A stretch of 64,000 bases of DNA from Acanthosepion esculentum (taxonomy: Eukaryota > Mollusca > Cephalopoda > Sepiida > Sepiidae), in the NCBI GenBank assembly GCA_964036315.1, contig OZ038500.1, positions 61,970,102-62,034,101 on the forward strand, written 5' to 3'. Each line of letters begins with the position of its first letter. Within the stretch, counting starts at the first letter, position 1. Of the stretch, positions 10,340 through 21,449 are shown one piece after another. The translations under genes were made by a program, and so were the position numbers. The notes beneath the pieces were generated by a model that saw nothing but the letters and a program-made list of their open reading frames with translations, did not search any database and had not been told where the DNA came from.

Positions 10340-11040
10340 TATCTATGATATGGGGCTCCCACTCTACTACATCTCAATTTTTGTAAGGTAGTATTCATTT
10401 AAAATAGAAATTTTATTGTAGCCTACCGTATTTGACGGAATATAAGACGCACGGATGTATAAAACTCACCCTAATTTCAGCAGGGAAAATCAAGAAAAAA
10501 TTAGTAAATAGTAAAATTAGTAAACCTACATATGGCATATAAGACACAAGGGAATTTTAAGATATTTTTAGTAAAAAAAAGTTCGCCTTATATGCCGTCA
10601 AATACGGTAATTATGTACAATAATAGATTGTATGCAATATAGGTGAACTATTCAACTCGAAAAATTGAGAATAAAATACAGTGTATCTAAATAAACATTA
10701 TAGACATGTTATAATAGATCATTCCGTCTTAAATAAAACAACAATCTTTTGCGAAAATATTTAGATCAACTTGAGATTTTTCTTGTTAAAAATTTGTATC
10801 ATTTTAAAACATTCAACATTATGAATGAAAATAGTGAATTTTATAAAGTGTTTTTTCGAGACTTAGCATGAGCAAAACAAATTCACAGATTTGGACAAAA
10901 AAAAAAAAAAAATGAGACTAACGTCAAAATCCACGAACATTTTTCATCCTTTAATAGTCAGTTGTACTTAGTGTAATTTGTAACATATATAAATGTAGAT
11001 ATCAAAAAATAAATGTTGATAAGATATTGATGGTCATATA
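10340..11040 (+). repeat. Duplicated block, copy 1 (contains a MITE)
   Basis: Aligns with 11142-11622 across most of its length, for example at ATTATGTACAATAAT and at GACTTAGCATGAG. It differs by the 182-bp MITE insertion at 10426. No coding content recognised. Confidence 0.75.
10426..10607. mobile_element. TA-flanked MITE, 182 bp
   Basis: Terminal inverted repeats of about 24 bp beginning CCGTATTTGACGG match at 22 of 24 positions. The element is flanked by TA on both sides (10424-10425, 10608-10609). The matching block at 11142-11622 carries a single TA at the same place, an intact empty site. Likely a Tc1/mariner-superfamily non-autonomous element. Confidence 0.92.
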
Positions 11041-11106
11041 AATTTGTATACTATCATATCAACCACAATCTTATCCACAACTGTCTATTAATATTACTAT
11101 GCCATC

Positions 11107-11701
11107 CAGGGCCGGTGAAAGGGGTCTCGTGTCTCTCCTCTAAATCTATGATACGCCCTCACTGTACTACATCTAAATTTTCATACGGTAATATTCATAT
11201 AAAATACAAATTTTTTGTAACCTAATTATGTACAATAATGGATCATATTCAATATAGGTGAACAATTCAACTAGAAAAAATTTAAATAAATACAATATAT
11301 CAGAATACATTTCATAATATATGATTACATCTTAAATAAAGTAACAATGTTTTGCGGCAATTTTAGCATCAGCTTCAATAATTTTAAATGTAATACATCC
11401 AACATTAGGGATAAAACAAATCATGAATTTTATATTCATTTTCCAGACTTAGCATGAGTAAAACAAATTCACGAATTTGAACGAAAAAAGAAAAAAGACC
11501 CCAGAATGACGTCAAAATCCACGAAAATTTTTCAACTTTTAATAGTCGGTTGTCCTTAGTTTAATTTATAACGTATTTAAATGTAGGTAGAAAAAAAAGC
11601 AAATGTTGATAAGCTAGCGATGGTCAGAAAACATTGCCCAGGGCTCCAATCAGGCTTCCACCCCCGGTCGGGAGGTTCAGGGTTAGTACGCGCCGGCCCT
11701 G
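11107..11701. mobile_element. Possible hAT-type non-autonomous element
   Basis: Ends CAGGGCCGGTG and, inverted, CAGGGCCGGCG (10 of 11 identical), a form common among hAT termini. It encloses copy 2 of the duplicated block. The 8-bp flanks do not match, so the boundary is provisional. Confidence 0.4.
11142..11622 (+). repeat. Duplicated block, copy 2 (empty site)
   Basis: Counterpart of 10340-11040 lacking the MITE. The insertion site reads CCTAATTATG with one TA. Confidence 0.75.
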
Positions 11702-12662
11702 AGAATGAACATAGCTTTTAGTTTTGTGATCCAGTGCAAATCGGCGCTTCTATTAATTTGCTGTGTAAACGATGCGTAAAGGATTAATGTAATCTTGAAC
11801 AGAAGTCATAAAATACACAAAGAAAAGATCTTTATCATCTATCTTAAACTGAAAACGATTGGAAGACGGCTCCTTGCTTCTTTTTTTTTTTCTTTTATCC
11901 AAAGAGATGCTTGCAATATTGCTATGAATAGATTTGGACAATTACAGCGTCTCAAACGTTTCTTGTTCAATCTAATTTTTCATGAAGAGGAAATTAATCG
12001 AACTGGAACAGAATGGTAAAATAAAAAGATTGAAATTTGTTCGTTTCTCTCGTTGCCGATCTGAAAAAAAAATCAGTTGTAATTGAAAGCTGAAGTCAGT
12101 TAGAATGGTACAACTTAACTCTCGGTCTCAGTTTATGCGTTCTTCTTATTTTACCGTATTTTCCTGTGTATAATACCGTTATAACGCTCACTGTCTCAAT
12201 CCCCTTTGAGCCGCGAGAGAGGCGCTTCTGGCCAAGTGTGTGGGCTTCACCGTGGCACAGAGTTGTCCACCAAAATCAAATTCACGCGAATGGCCTCATC
12301 AAACTCTCTTTGACTACTCTTTAGGAGTAGGCTGAGCCTTCACGCCATCTCCGCCACCAATACCAGAAGAGAGAAAGGGAATAAGGAGAGAGGCTGACGA
12401 TGCTCGTATAAACTCGTAGTCCTGGTTAATGATATTATAAGGAAAACACTGGAACAAACGATTAATGAAGAGAAGGTTTAATCGCATGAGGGACATGGGT
12501 TAATAAGACAATAATAACGTAATATTGTAGTCAGTGCGGCAATGCGTACGACACAACGCTACGACCAACTTTGCGAACCCTGTTTCTACGAGCAGACGTT
12601 CTACTCACAGCCAAGGCCGAGTCTATATTCAACAATTTAATGTATAGAAGATCGGTCGATAC
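11702..12662. other. No recognised feature
   Basis: No assignable ORF. A short CCGTATTTTCCTGTGTATAA near 12153 resembles the ends of CCGTATTT-type MITEs, but no partner was found. Confidence 0.4.
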
Positions 12663-13400
12663 TTGAGCATTATACGACCCTGTGTTTCTAAAGCTGAAAA
12701 CATAGAACACATTACATCCTTGAGTATGATACGATCCCTTAGTAGTCCAACATACAAATCACCAATTGGAGATGTCGAAATCAAACAAGTACAACAATTT
12801 AAATATTTGGGAAGTCTTTTAACAGAGGGCGAAAATGTGCGGCACTAAAATCCAAAGGCGAATTTGGATAGCGAAAGGTGCCTTCTAAAAACTAAGTAAA
12901 GTATTAAGAAACAGGACAATTTCACTAGAAACAAAGAAAAGAGTAGTGGAGTGTTATGTAATATCTGTTCTCCTATATGGCAGTGAATGCTGAACAATCT
13001 CCTCACAGATGAAGAGAAGAGAATTGAAGCAACAGAAATGTGGCTCTACAGGGGGATGCTGAGAATATCATGCGCCGAACATGTTGGCAACGACGAAATT
13101 TTAGAGAAAAAAAGAACACTTATACTTAACATCAGAAAAAGAGAGTTGAAATTTCTAAGGTACATAATGAGGAAAGAGAGTTTGGAAAATTTGATACCCA
13201 CAGGACAGATTGGAGACAAGAAGGACAGAGAATAACGCGTTTACCTACCTAGCGAACTTGAGTAAATGGATAGAGGAACAAGGTTTATGAGAGACAGCAA
13301 AAAGATAAAATTTATTAAGAGCTACCAAAGTACAGGAATCTGTGGAGAGACATGATCGCCAACGTTCTGAAGAGACTTAGCACAGAGAAGAATTACAGCT
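12663..13400 (+). pseudogene. RTE-like LINE C-terminal region (degenerate)
   Basis: The longest copy of this LINE family in the window. Across frames it gives QFKYLGSLLTEGEN, a decayed SISVLLYGSEC-type block around 12950-12990, then ATEMWLYRGMLRIS, then ILNIRKRELKFLRYIMR and SLENLIPTGQIG, ending in an ATKxxKLWRDMIANVLK-like stretch near 13320-13370. This order matches the post-RT C-terminus of RTE/BovB-like LINEs. The RT and endonuclease domains are missing, and stops and frameshifts are frequent. Family name is inference. Confidence 0.75.
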
Positions 13401-13415
13401 ATTCCTATGTATTGT

Positions 13416-13578
13416 TTTTTTAAGTTGTACCATATTATCCACTAAAATCTCAATGTAGTACACATATTTCACTAAAATATTTAATTTTTAACGGTTTTAA
13501 AGAAAAGAAATGAACCAGATGTTAAACCAATATGTGTTTCTTCTTTTAATTTCCGTTTTGAAACTCGTTTTCGAATTT
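13416..13578 (+). repeat. Dispersed repeat family R2, copy 1
   Basis: Shares ACCATATTATCC and CATATTTCACTAAAATATTT with copies at 13799-14063 and 14488-14716. Confidence 0.65.
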
Positions 13579-13798
13579 TCGACTAGACATACGTTAATAG
13601 GTGTTAATTAATCTATCATATTTTTCCGATTTGATATGTCTTTATTATATTACTAAATATAAATAAACTATGAAAATAAATAAAAAAAAATTTGTCGTTC
13701 ATTAATAACGGCATAATCTCAATATGTCTATGGAACATTTAACGTATGAACAGTAACTGAAATAATATTATTACTACGGCATTTTCATGTGTACAATA

Positions 13799-14063
13799 CT
13801 TGAGTATAATGCGATCCAGTGTTTCTACAACAGGGAAAAGATAACATCGTTCAGTAATACGACCACATAATACAGTCATGACTATGTAAAGTTTCTTTTG
13901 AAAAGATTGTATCATATTATCAATTAAAATCTCAATGTCATACATATATTTCAGTAAACTATTTATTTTTTCACGATATTAAAAAATAGAAATGGACCGG
14001 ATGTTTTTAACCAATGTGTGTTTCTTTTCATTTCTGTTTCAAAATTTATTTTCGAATTTTCGG
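13799..14063 (+). repeat. Dispersed repeat family R2, copy 2
   Basis: The longest copy, beginning CTTGAGTATAATGCGATCC. Its first 60 bp also resemble 12660-12720. Three copies within 1.3 kb suggest local duplication. Confidence 0.65.
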
Positions 14064-14286
14064 GGAAAGGACTTTTGTTGTAACATTAATGTTATCAAAA
14101 CATGGTAAATCTTGTGTATTCCTTTTATTAATATTTTTAAACAATTTCGATGTGTTTCATGTCTTTAAGACAAAAGACGTTTATTGACGCTGGAATTTTG
14201 GTCAAATTTTCAGGATATTTATCTGAATAACACCTCGTTGAAAATTCCCCATATAATATGCAATTTCTCAAAATATTGATGAAAAA

Positions 14287-14342
14287 CGAATACGACACTC
14301 AAAGGATCAATTGGCGAATACGACACTCAAAGGATCAATTGA
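14287..14342 (+). repeat. 28-bp tandem duplication
   Basis: Two exact units containing GAATACGACACTCAAAGGAT in direct succession. Confidence 0.9.
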
Positions 14343-14487
14343 AGGCAAGAGGGTCAAATGAAAATAGCAAATGAACTACCCGAATAGCTTGTCTAAATTG
14401 ATGGCAGAAAAGTGACTGGGACGGATAGTGTTGAAAGAACAATTACATAGATATACGAATGAGAGGGGACGTATTTCTTGTAAATGA

Positions 14488-14716
14488 TTTGAGTACAATG
14501 CGACCCAATGTTTTTAAAACAGGGGAAAGATAACATCGTTCAGTATAATACAGTTATCCACATAATACAGTCATCACTATGTGAAGTTTCTTTTGAAAAA
14601 ACTGTACCATATTATCCATTAAAATTTCAACTTCGTACATATATTGCACTAAAATATTTAATTTTTCATGATATTAAAGAATAAAAACGAAACTGATATT
14701 AGTCAATATAAACTAC
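14488..14716 (+). repeat. Dispersed repeat family R2, copy 3
   Basis: Matches copy 2 from TGAGTACAATGCGACCC through the ATATTAAAGAATA segment. Confidence 0.65.
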
Positions 14717-14969
14717 GTCCTTGGTAGGACGATAAATTACATCCGGCAGCAAGACCTCTGATCGGGAGATTTTGAGGAGTGTGGAACCACCTCTTAATTG
14801 CTGTTTTTTCCAGTTCCTTCCTGGCCCGCGGTGGTAACACTTGTTAGGGTGTCAACTATGGGCAAATAGTTAACCCCCAAACAGGGATCAAAACACTATG
14901 AAAGTACAAATAATTACGTTGAAAATGCCAGTAAATAATTATATTGAAAATGCCATTTTCATAGTAAAA

Positions 14970-15145
14970 AAAAAAAATTACCAGCAATACATTTTTGTAG
15001 AAAATAAAAAAATATTTATTTTCATAGTAAAAAAAAATTACTAGCTATACATTTTTGTAAAAAATTAGAAAAAATACCAACAATACATTTTTATACAAAA
15101 TTTTTAAAAAATTAAAAATTACCAACAATACAGTTTTGTAAAAGA
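14970..15145 (+). repeat. AT-rich tandem repeat, about 4 imperfect units
   Basis: The motif TTACCAGCAATACATTTTTG recurs with substitutions near 14979, 15039, 15075 and 15118, with uneven spacing. Confidence 0.6.
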
Positions 15146-16159
15146 AATTGCTAACGCGACCAAGATGATTAAATTTTGGCATTACATGACCCATAAGTAA
15201 TTGATATGCCGCTAAACAATCAAACAAAAAGCAAATAAATAAACTCAGTTTAATAAACATCAATTGACGCTTCGCTGTAGACCAGTACTACAATAATCAG
15301 TTTGTTCCTCACTGGGTGCCATATACTTGTGCTTTTGCTGAGATAAGCTTATTAGATATCGTTATATACATATGTAGGCCAGTTTCATGAGTCAGATATT
15401 TGCGCGTATCACGCCGGTACCAAGCGTTCAAACCCGAGTAAAGCAAGAATTTTAAATGCTGATTTTCACGCTAGTAAAGCCCTCGCTGTTTCGAAGATTG
15501 TTGCATTAATCTGTCTACCATAATTTTTTACAAGTTGGCTTTGTGCCAAACTACACTGGATTTTTTTTTCTTTTTTTGGCCTTGAGCTCGACTGCGTCAA
15601 GCTGAATAAATATCTCTATGCATCTGCTTACAGCTGCAACGGATACCTGTACAGTGTGACACACCTGACATAAACGTTTACGCACACGCCTACATTTGCA
15701 GCACCCTTCCCTTCCAGCACAGAAATAGAAAAATGTACTTGAAGTGCTTTCACTCTAAATAAACCTACCGAGAACCTATAACAAACGAGTCGCACGTTTA
15801 CGATGACAGCCCCGACTTTTCTCTTCTCTCATCCGGTTCGCCCATATTTAGCAAGTTTGATAGCTGCACTTTTAAATAAACAAACTAACATACCTAATAC
15901 TTTGACTTTCAGGCTTTAGAGTAAACAAAAAAAATCTATGTTTCGACACCGGTGATCCGCCCCCCGGATATTACTTCCCCATATCACTAAGAGTTGCACC
16001 CTTGGCATCAAAGACTAGAGAGTCGAGTTATTTATAACATTGCATCGTATATTTCATCTGTGAGTATGCAGATCAAATACCAAGTTTATTGACTGATTTG
16101 TTTTTTACGGTTTACCAACCTTTTGCAGGTTATTTAAAGCAAGAATTTTTTGGAGATAA
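15146..16159. other. No recognised feature
   Basis: No ORF or repeat structure I can name. Confidence 0.4.
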
Positions 16160-16390
16160 TAATGATTTTTACTAGTTAACCCATAACTGGGAGGAAGAAG
16201 GGAATTCATACCTTTTCCAACGTTATTTGCACGTAGAACGAACTCCATTTGAATTGGAACTCGGCACTTCAATTTCCAGCCGTTATCTATTATACCACCT
16301 GCACATGAAAACCTTACTGTACCTAATATTCCCAAGCAGTCACCCAGGGTATTGACCCGGTTCGACGTTGCTTAACTTCGGTGATCGGAC
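16160..16390 (-). mobile_element. Chimeric 5S rRNA-tRNA SINE, minus copy
   Basis: On the minus strand a 5S rRNA-like stretch (16390 down to 16321, corresponding roughly to 5S positions 35-110) is followed directly by the tRNA-derived SINE body (16320 to 16160) with CCATAACTGGGAGG in its tail. The order is the same as at 17460-17735, so it is a property of the element, not a chance neighbour. The 5S head is truncated by the MITE at 16393. Confidence 0.75.
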
Positions 16391-16392
16391 TA

Positions 16393-16563
16393 GGTTACAT
16401 TTGTCATTCGAGTACATTTGTCCACTAATATTCACGCGGCCGGATGTAAAAATCATATCTAATTGTTCACGATATGAATATCCTACCATTGTTAACCGGA
16501 ACACTTCTCAGTCAAATCACTACTACACATATTAAACGTTGAAGGCGAATGACAGATGTAACC
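16393..16563. mobile_element. TA-flanked MITE, 171 bp
   Basis: Terminal inverted repeats beginning GGTTACATTTGTCATTCG match the inverted right end at all but one position. TA flanks on both sides (16391-16392 and 16564-16565) fit a Tc1/mariner-type insertion. It lies at the broken end of the 5S-like sequence. Confidence 0.88.
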
Positions 16564-16904
16564 TAATCTACATGGCAACTCAGCGCCATCTACCGTAAAC
16601 TTTCTTTAAGCTTAACAACTCAAAAACGAAGGATTTTCGGACATATGTTTATATGGACTTTTGTCCTTGTTTTGGTATGAGGAACGCGCCCCCAAAGTAT
16701 GTAAAAGCATTTTTGATACACTCTGCATCATATATATATATCAACAGCAGCTATTTCCATTTCGCTTCAGAACAAAGACCTTGCCCAAATATTTCACTGG
16801 TGACCGTAACTGTCTCATTCACTTTTATATGTTATCACCAAACTCTTCTTCTCTTTCATCATCTTCTCCCTTGTATTTTCTTACCCATTAGGCGCCAATT
16901 AAGC

Positions 16905-17110
16905 AACCTTTCACTTTTTAGAGCACACCCATCTACTAGAGTAGCTAGCGTCTTCCTGTTTCTGACGACTGCTCAGGCACATCTGTGTTTGTTCGACACC
17001 CACAGAGATCACCTATGGTTTATACTGCAACTATGCTTAGCGCACCTGAGTTACATAAGGGAGCTCATAACTTGGCATGAACAGCAGTTTGAACAACGCT
17101 AGTACGCTCA
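16905..17110 (+). repeat. Dispersed repeat family R1, copy
   Basis: Resembles 19325-19545 along about 200 bp, including TCTACTAG, the CACATxTGTGTTT block and CTATGCT. Not identified. Confidence 0.5.
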
Positions 17111-17212
17111 AACGCTCGGTCACAATGACTTGTTACTTTCTGCTAGCACGACCATTGACGGCTTCTGAACAGTCCTGTTTATCCAATTCCACTCACAAGG
17201 CTTAGGTTAACA

Positions 17213-17395
17213 TGCGGTATGGTTTACAGGCACTTTCCAAAGGTGCCGCACGTTGGGATCGCTTCTCCAGTCTGATAAAATCAAATAGAGATCTCCTCGA
17301 CAAATCGGCCATGGTGAGATTCGAACGCGGATCTTGTGGTTGGAAAGCGAACGTTCTAAACACTCGACTATGTCTATTCCTGAACTTTATAGTCT
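17213..17395 (-). mobile_element. tRNA-derived SINE, second family
   Basis: On the minus strand it begins with a tRNA-like GAGTGTTTAGAACGTTCGC and has a B-box-like GCGTTCGAATCTC, then a body ending in CCTGTAAACCATACCGC. Homologous to 19668-19797. Distinct from the 7471 family. Confidence 0.65.
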
Positions 17396-17459
17396 GATGA
17401 TTGTTTTTCGGGGCGGAATAAATAAGCATTACTTTTGATTTTCTATTTCAGTTTGTACG

Positions 17460-17579
17460 GCTTACGGCCATATCACGTTGAAACATTGGTTCCTGTACGA
17501 TCATCGAAGCCACACAATGTCGAGCCTGGTTAGTACCTAGATGAGTAACCGCTTGGGAATACCACCAGCTGTAAAGCTT
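17460..17579 (+). pseudogene. 5S rRNA-derived SINE head, full length
   Basis: About 120 nt closely follows animal 5S rRNA from start to end: CTTACGGCCATATCACG, then GATCATCGAAG, GCCTGGTTAGTACCTAGATG, then CGCTTGGGAATACC. Substitutions are scattered. It is fused without spacer to a tRNA-like SINE head, so it is a SINE component and not a functional 5S gene. Confidence 0.85.
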
Positions 17580-17735
17580 GGATGTGTGAGTGGTGTAATG
17601 GATAACGGCTCGGAATTGGTAATCGAAGTGCCGACTTCCAATTCCAGTCGGGTTCGTTCTATTCGTTTACGCGCAAATACCCTTGAGAACGGCATGAATC
17701 CACATGTTCTCCCTCTAACTATGGGTTAATTAGTA
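17460..17735 (+). mobile_element. Chimeric 5S rRNA-tRNA SINE
   Basis: The 5S-like head (17460-17579) is followed by a tRNA-like segment with the A-box-like GTGGTGTAATGGATAACGG and a B-box-like CCAATTCCAGTCGGGTTCG, then the shared SINE tail ending ACTATGGGTTAATTAG. Compound 5S-tRNA heads are known from AmnSINE1-type deuterostome SINEs. Here the tRNA part is the local SINE family. Confidence 0.8.
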
Positions 17736-17918
17736 GAATTTGTAGCAGTGAAAATTATTATTGTCTCCAAAACATCTTACTTGTATCTATAAAAAGAACG
17801 TTAAACATATTATAAATGTCTTTAAATATATATATATATATATATATATATGAAGAAATATAGTCTTAAAGTGTGCTATATTTATGGGATAAAGTGCTCA
17901 ATATCAGAGATACAGCAT

Positions 17919-17921
<3 letters not shown>

Positions 17922-17980
<59 letters not shown>
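17922..17980. repeat. (TA)n microsatellite
   Basis: Uninterrupted TA array. A shorter one lies at 17827-17851. Confidence 0.9.
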
Positions 17981-17981
<1 letters not shown>

Positions 17982-18070
17982 CCTCTTCCTTAAACCTCCT
18001 GAGAGACAAGTCGTATAGCAAACTGAGTCTACATGTAACTTTAAATCGTAGAAAGACACCAATAGTTGAG

Positions 18071-18089
18071 TATCGTTTTTCTTTTGATA

Positions 18090-18151
<62 letters not shown>

Positions 18152-18183
18152 TACTCTCCCGTCGTATTCGACGTATGAGGGTC
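18071..18183 (+). repeat. Duplicated block with internal (TA)n, copy 1
   Basis: Unique flanks CTTTTGATATTTCTAA on the left and GTGTACTCTCCCGTCGTATT on the right of the (TA)n array are both repeated exactly at 19545-19643. The array and its flanks therefore moved as one unit. Confidence 0.85.
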
Positions 18184-18352
18184 AGGCAGCTCAGTTCCTA
18201 AGAACCGACAGCCAGACATCAACACATATGATTTGATTATAGTGGTGAAATCTTTGTACAGAACCAACCGCATGTTTTGAAGGGCCGAATACAGAGACCT
18301 GATGCACTACGTGCCACAAGGTTCCTAAACGACCCTCCGGAAATCTTGAATT

Positions 18353-18543
18353 CAGAGTTGTCCTTCTCCTAGACCAGTGGCCATCCAAGGTTATAGAACC
18401 CAGTCTCTCCTGTTATTTACTCATAGCTGGAGGGAGAAGAGGATTAATATCTTTCCCAGGGATATTAGCACGTAAGTGAGTGTAATGGATTCGACTGGAT
18501 TCCCCAATCCGAGCCGCTATCCACTACTTCACCGTGCCTCTCC

Positions 18544-18545
<2 letters not shown>
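18353..18545 (-). mobile_element. tRNA-derived SINE
   Basis: Same family as 7471. The minus-strand head lies at about 18540 (GGTGAAGTAGTGGATAGCGG) and the tail ends near 18353. The B-box is decayed. Confidence 0.7.

Positions 18546-18547
<2 letters not shown>

Positions 18548-18599
<52 letters not shown>
18548..18599. repeat. (AC)n(AT)n compound microsatellite
   Basis: About 26 bp of AC then 26 bp of AT. A similar compound array lies at 18681-18733. Confidence 0.9.
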
Positions 18600-18680
18600 G
18601 TGGGTGTGGGTGTGTATCTAGGCAAATGTTATTAAAGACTTAAAGATGTGCATACATTAAAGACTTAAAAATACACGCAC

Positions 18681-18682
18681 AT

Positions 18683-18733
<51 letters not shown>
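18681..18733. repeat. (AC)n(AT)n compound microsatellite
   Basis: AC run followed by AT run in the same order as at 18548. Confidence 0.9.
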
Positions 18734-19286
18734 GCAACAACGGTTCGTCACAAAATGTCTTGTTAGATTCAACTGACAAGTTCTGTTTAAATGCTTATAT
18801 ATTTTTGTTTTTTGTTTGTTTTTATATTTTTCCAGTTTTCGACTACGATATTGTATGTCGATATCAAAATGGTAGATAAGCTGCCCGAATTTCATATCTT
18901 TTTCTGTTTTTGTTCAAGTACTATCGACTGTCTGAGACATTCTCAAGAACTGTGTGTTGTCAGTGAGGTAATTCCTGGAAGCAAATATGCTACTATCACA
19001 AACTCCAATCAGCGGTGGCAGTAGCGTGCAGAAGTGGGGGCAGAGGGTGCAACGGCCCCGGGCATCCATATCTGGAAGACATCCAATCAAAGAGGGAAAT
19101 AAAAATTTAGTTTATATTTAATTTGAATAAAGTTTTTATTTCATATTTCATCTGTTTTTACATAATTTAAATGTCTTTCTTTCTCAGTATAAGACTCTAC
19201 TTGAGTCTTGGGGGCATACTTTCAAGGAGTTGGCCCTCTGCATCACCAAACCTCTGCACATCACTGAGTTAGACAAGAATAAAGTG

Positions 19287-19314
19287 AGATAGATAGATAG
19301 ATAGATAGATAGAT
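19287..19314. repeat. (ATAG)n microsatellite
   Basis: Seven tetranucleotide units. Confidence 0.85.
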
Positions 19315-19324
19315 GGCCACTCGT

Positions 19325-19545
19325 ATTCAAAGATGCCCGTCTACTAGGGCGGCTAGCCAATCCCTCGGGCACATTTGTGTTTATTCAACATCCGCAGAGC
19401 CCATACTCGAACTATGCTGAGCAGACCTTAGTTACAGTTTCTGGGAAAGAGCGTTTGAACAATTTGTATAAGGACTGCACGCTCAAGCCCTCGGCCGCGA
19501 TGACTTGTGACTTCGTGCTAGCACATCTATCGACGTCTACAAGTA
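19325..19545 (+). repeat. Dispersed repeat family R1, copy
   Basis: Counterpart of 16905-17110. Ends in GTGCTAGCACATCTATCGAC next to the (TA)n block. Confidence 0.5.
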
Positions 19546-19562
19546 TCGTTTTTCTTTTGATA

Positions 19563-19612
<50 letters not shown>

Positions 19613-19643
19613 TACTCTCCCGTCGTATTCGACGTATGAGGGT
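19545..19643 (+). repeat. Duplicated block with internal (TA)n, copy 2
   Basis: See 18071-18183. The TA array here is shorter by several units; both flanks are unchanged. Confidence 0.85.
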
Positions 19644-19667
19644 CAACCCGTATCAGTCAACCCGTGG

Positions 19668-19797
19668 TATGGTTTTCAGGCACTTTCCAAAGATGCCGCG
19701 CTGGGAACGACTCCTCCAGTCCGATAACATCAGGAAGTGAGATTCGAACCCGGGTCTCATAGTCAGAATGCGAACATTCTAATCACTCGGCCACGTG
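19668..19797 (-). mobile_element. tRNA-derived SINE, second family
   Basis: The better-preserved head of the family at 17213. The minus strand reads CGTGGCCGAGTGATTAGAA (A-box region) and GACCCGGGTTCGAATCTC (B-box), close to a tRNA-Ser/Leu-like pattern. A complete cloverleaf is not supported. Confidence 0.7.
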
Positions 19798-19798
19798 T

Positions 19799-19853
19799 CC
19801 ATACATACATACATACATACATACATACATACATACATACATACATACATACA

Positions 19854-19883
<30 letters not shown>
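19799..19883. repeat. (ATAC)n microsatellite
   Basis: About 21 uninterrupted ATAC units directly after the tRNA-like SINE head. Confidence 0.95.
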
Positions 19884-19884
<1 letters not shown>

Positions 19885-20340
19885 GAACAGGCTGAGATAT
19901 ATGAGTAGTGATTAGAAAAAATGAAAAAGGAAATACATTTTTTTTACTTTATGACAATTGCCAGTAAATCAAATCAGTGTAGAAAACTCGTTTGATGATT
20001 GGTAACACTTCTTTTTTCCACTCTGTTTAAAGGCGCCATTCAACTTATAACAGAAATGAAATCTTCCAAGACAGTTGGAGTCGCTGGAACTTGGAACGAT
20101 GCTTTTCTTTTTAGTCCCGTTTTACTGCTTACCTAACCGTAAAATCGATGCAACAATCGAGGCTACTGGAGTTAAATGATGTCACGGTTGACTGAATCGA
20201 TAAAAAGAGAGAACAATCTAACTGTTAATAATTCAGTTATCCAACGTACATATTCTGCTTGGATTAAATCCTTCTTTGGCGGAGAGCAGATTATTTTATT
20301 ACGATCTCAAGATAAGTAGAACGTAATTACATAGACACAA

Positions 20341-20545
20341 GTCCTGCAGTTTGAGGTTCTTTTCAACCGATTGACATTTGATAAAACTGTTTTGTTCTTC
20401 GCTTGTGTTTCTATCTATGCATTCTGCAGGTACAATTCCAGCAGTCCGAGGTTCTTTCCAACCGATTGACCTCTGAAGAAACCGTTTTGTTCTTTGCTTG
20501 TGTTTCTATCTATCCATTCTGCAGATACAATTCCTGCAGTCCGAC
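20341..20545 (+). repeat. Tandem repeat of about 96 bp, 2.1 copies
   Basis: GAGGTTCTTTxCAACCGATTG and CTTGTGTTTCTATCTATxCA recur at a spacing of about 96 bp. The remainder of 19884-21450 shows nothing recognisable. Confidence 0.8.
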
Positions 20546-21449
20546 CTTATTTTAATCTGCGATACTTAAATTGTAAAGGCTCTGCGTTGTGGTTAATAAC
20601 GCAGAAGTCTATATTACTTTGAAGATTGGCGCAGTACACTCTTCCGTCCCATATTTCCATTCTATCAGATTCGGCTGAGCTTCATAAATAACTTTCTTCT
20701 TTTTCTTCTCCCATATCCCCGACTATGACCTACGGATGAAATAATATACATTCTATTATACGACTAGATGGAATATATTCCAGCTAATTTATAACTGATT
20801 TTATAAATGACTAGCAGCCATACCCAGTTGGTCGATCAGAAAAAGCGTTCAATTAGTGTTACACCGGCCTTTCTAACACAAGGGAATTACACCGGTTCTC
20901 ACTATATATAGTGCCAGTAATACCTACCCGGGGTGTGTAAGCAGCGACAGTACTACAACTGCCTAGCTGAGTAGTACCCGTTTCCTACCTTTGTATCTGT
21001 GATGTTAAATACACAACAATTAGAATGGAGCAAAAACAGCATCATGTTTAACTGTAATAGAGTCTATCTTCTTCAATTACTTTAAGGTACTTTCATTAAA
21101 AAAAAACATTTTGAATTAACGTAGTTACTGATATAATAGAAGTCGTCTGTATTTATTCAATCGAAGTTAACCGAGGACATGAACGGGTAAAACAGGCAAC
21201 ATGAAGACCCACTTCAGACCACAATTATTTTAGAGTTTTTGAAATTCAATTTGTTAGTGTGCTACCAGGAATGTAAAAGAGGATACATTTATAAAGCAAT
21301 TGTTAAGTTTGATGAAAATTGGTTGAAAGATCAACGAAAAATAAGAAAGAAACCAGTAAAAGTCGCCATTTTCGCTATTTACGCGGGTTTTCACTATATG
21401 GATGGCCACAATTATCAAGTTAAATGAATTTTAAACAATCAATTTATTG

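Noticed and set aside
11107..11701. Definite hAT element
   Set aside because: Termini match each other but the 8-bp flanks differ. Listed only as possible.
17460..17579. Functional 5S rRNA gene
   Set aside because: Many substitutions, direct fusion to a SINE head, no T-run terminator at its end and no tandem 5S array.
19668..19797. Functional tRNA gene
   Set aside because: A- and B-box-like motifs are good but no acceptor stem pairs and the sequence continues as a SINE body. The same applies to 7471, 9786-9853 and 17580.
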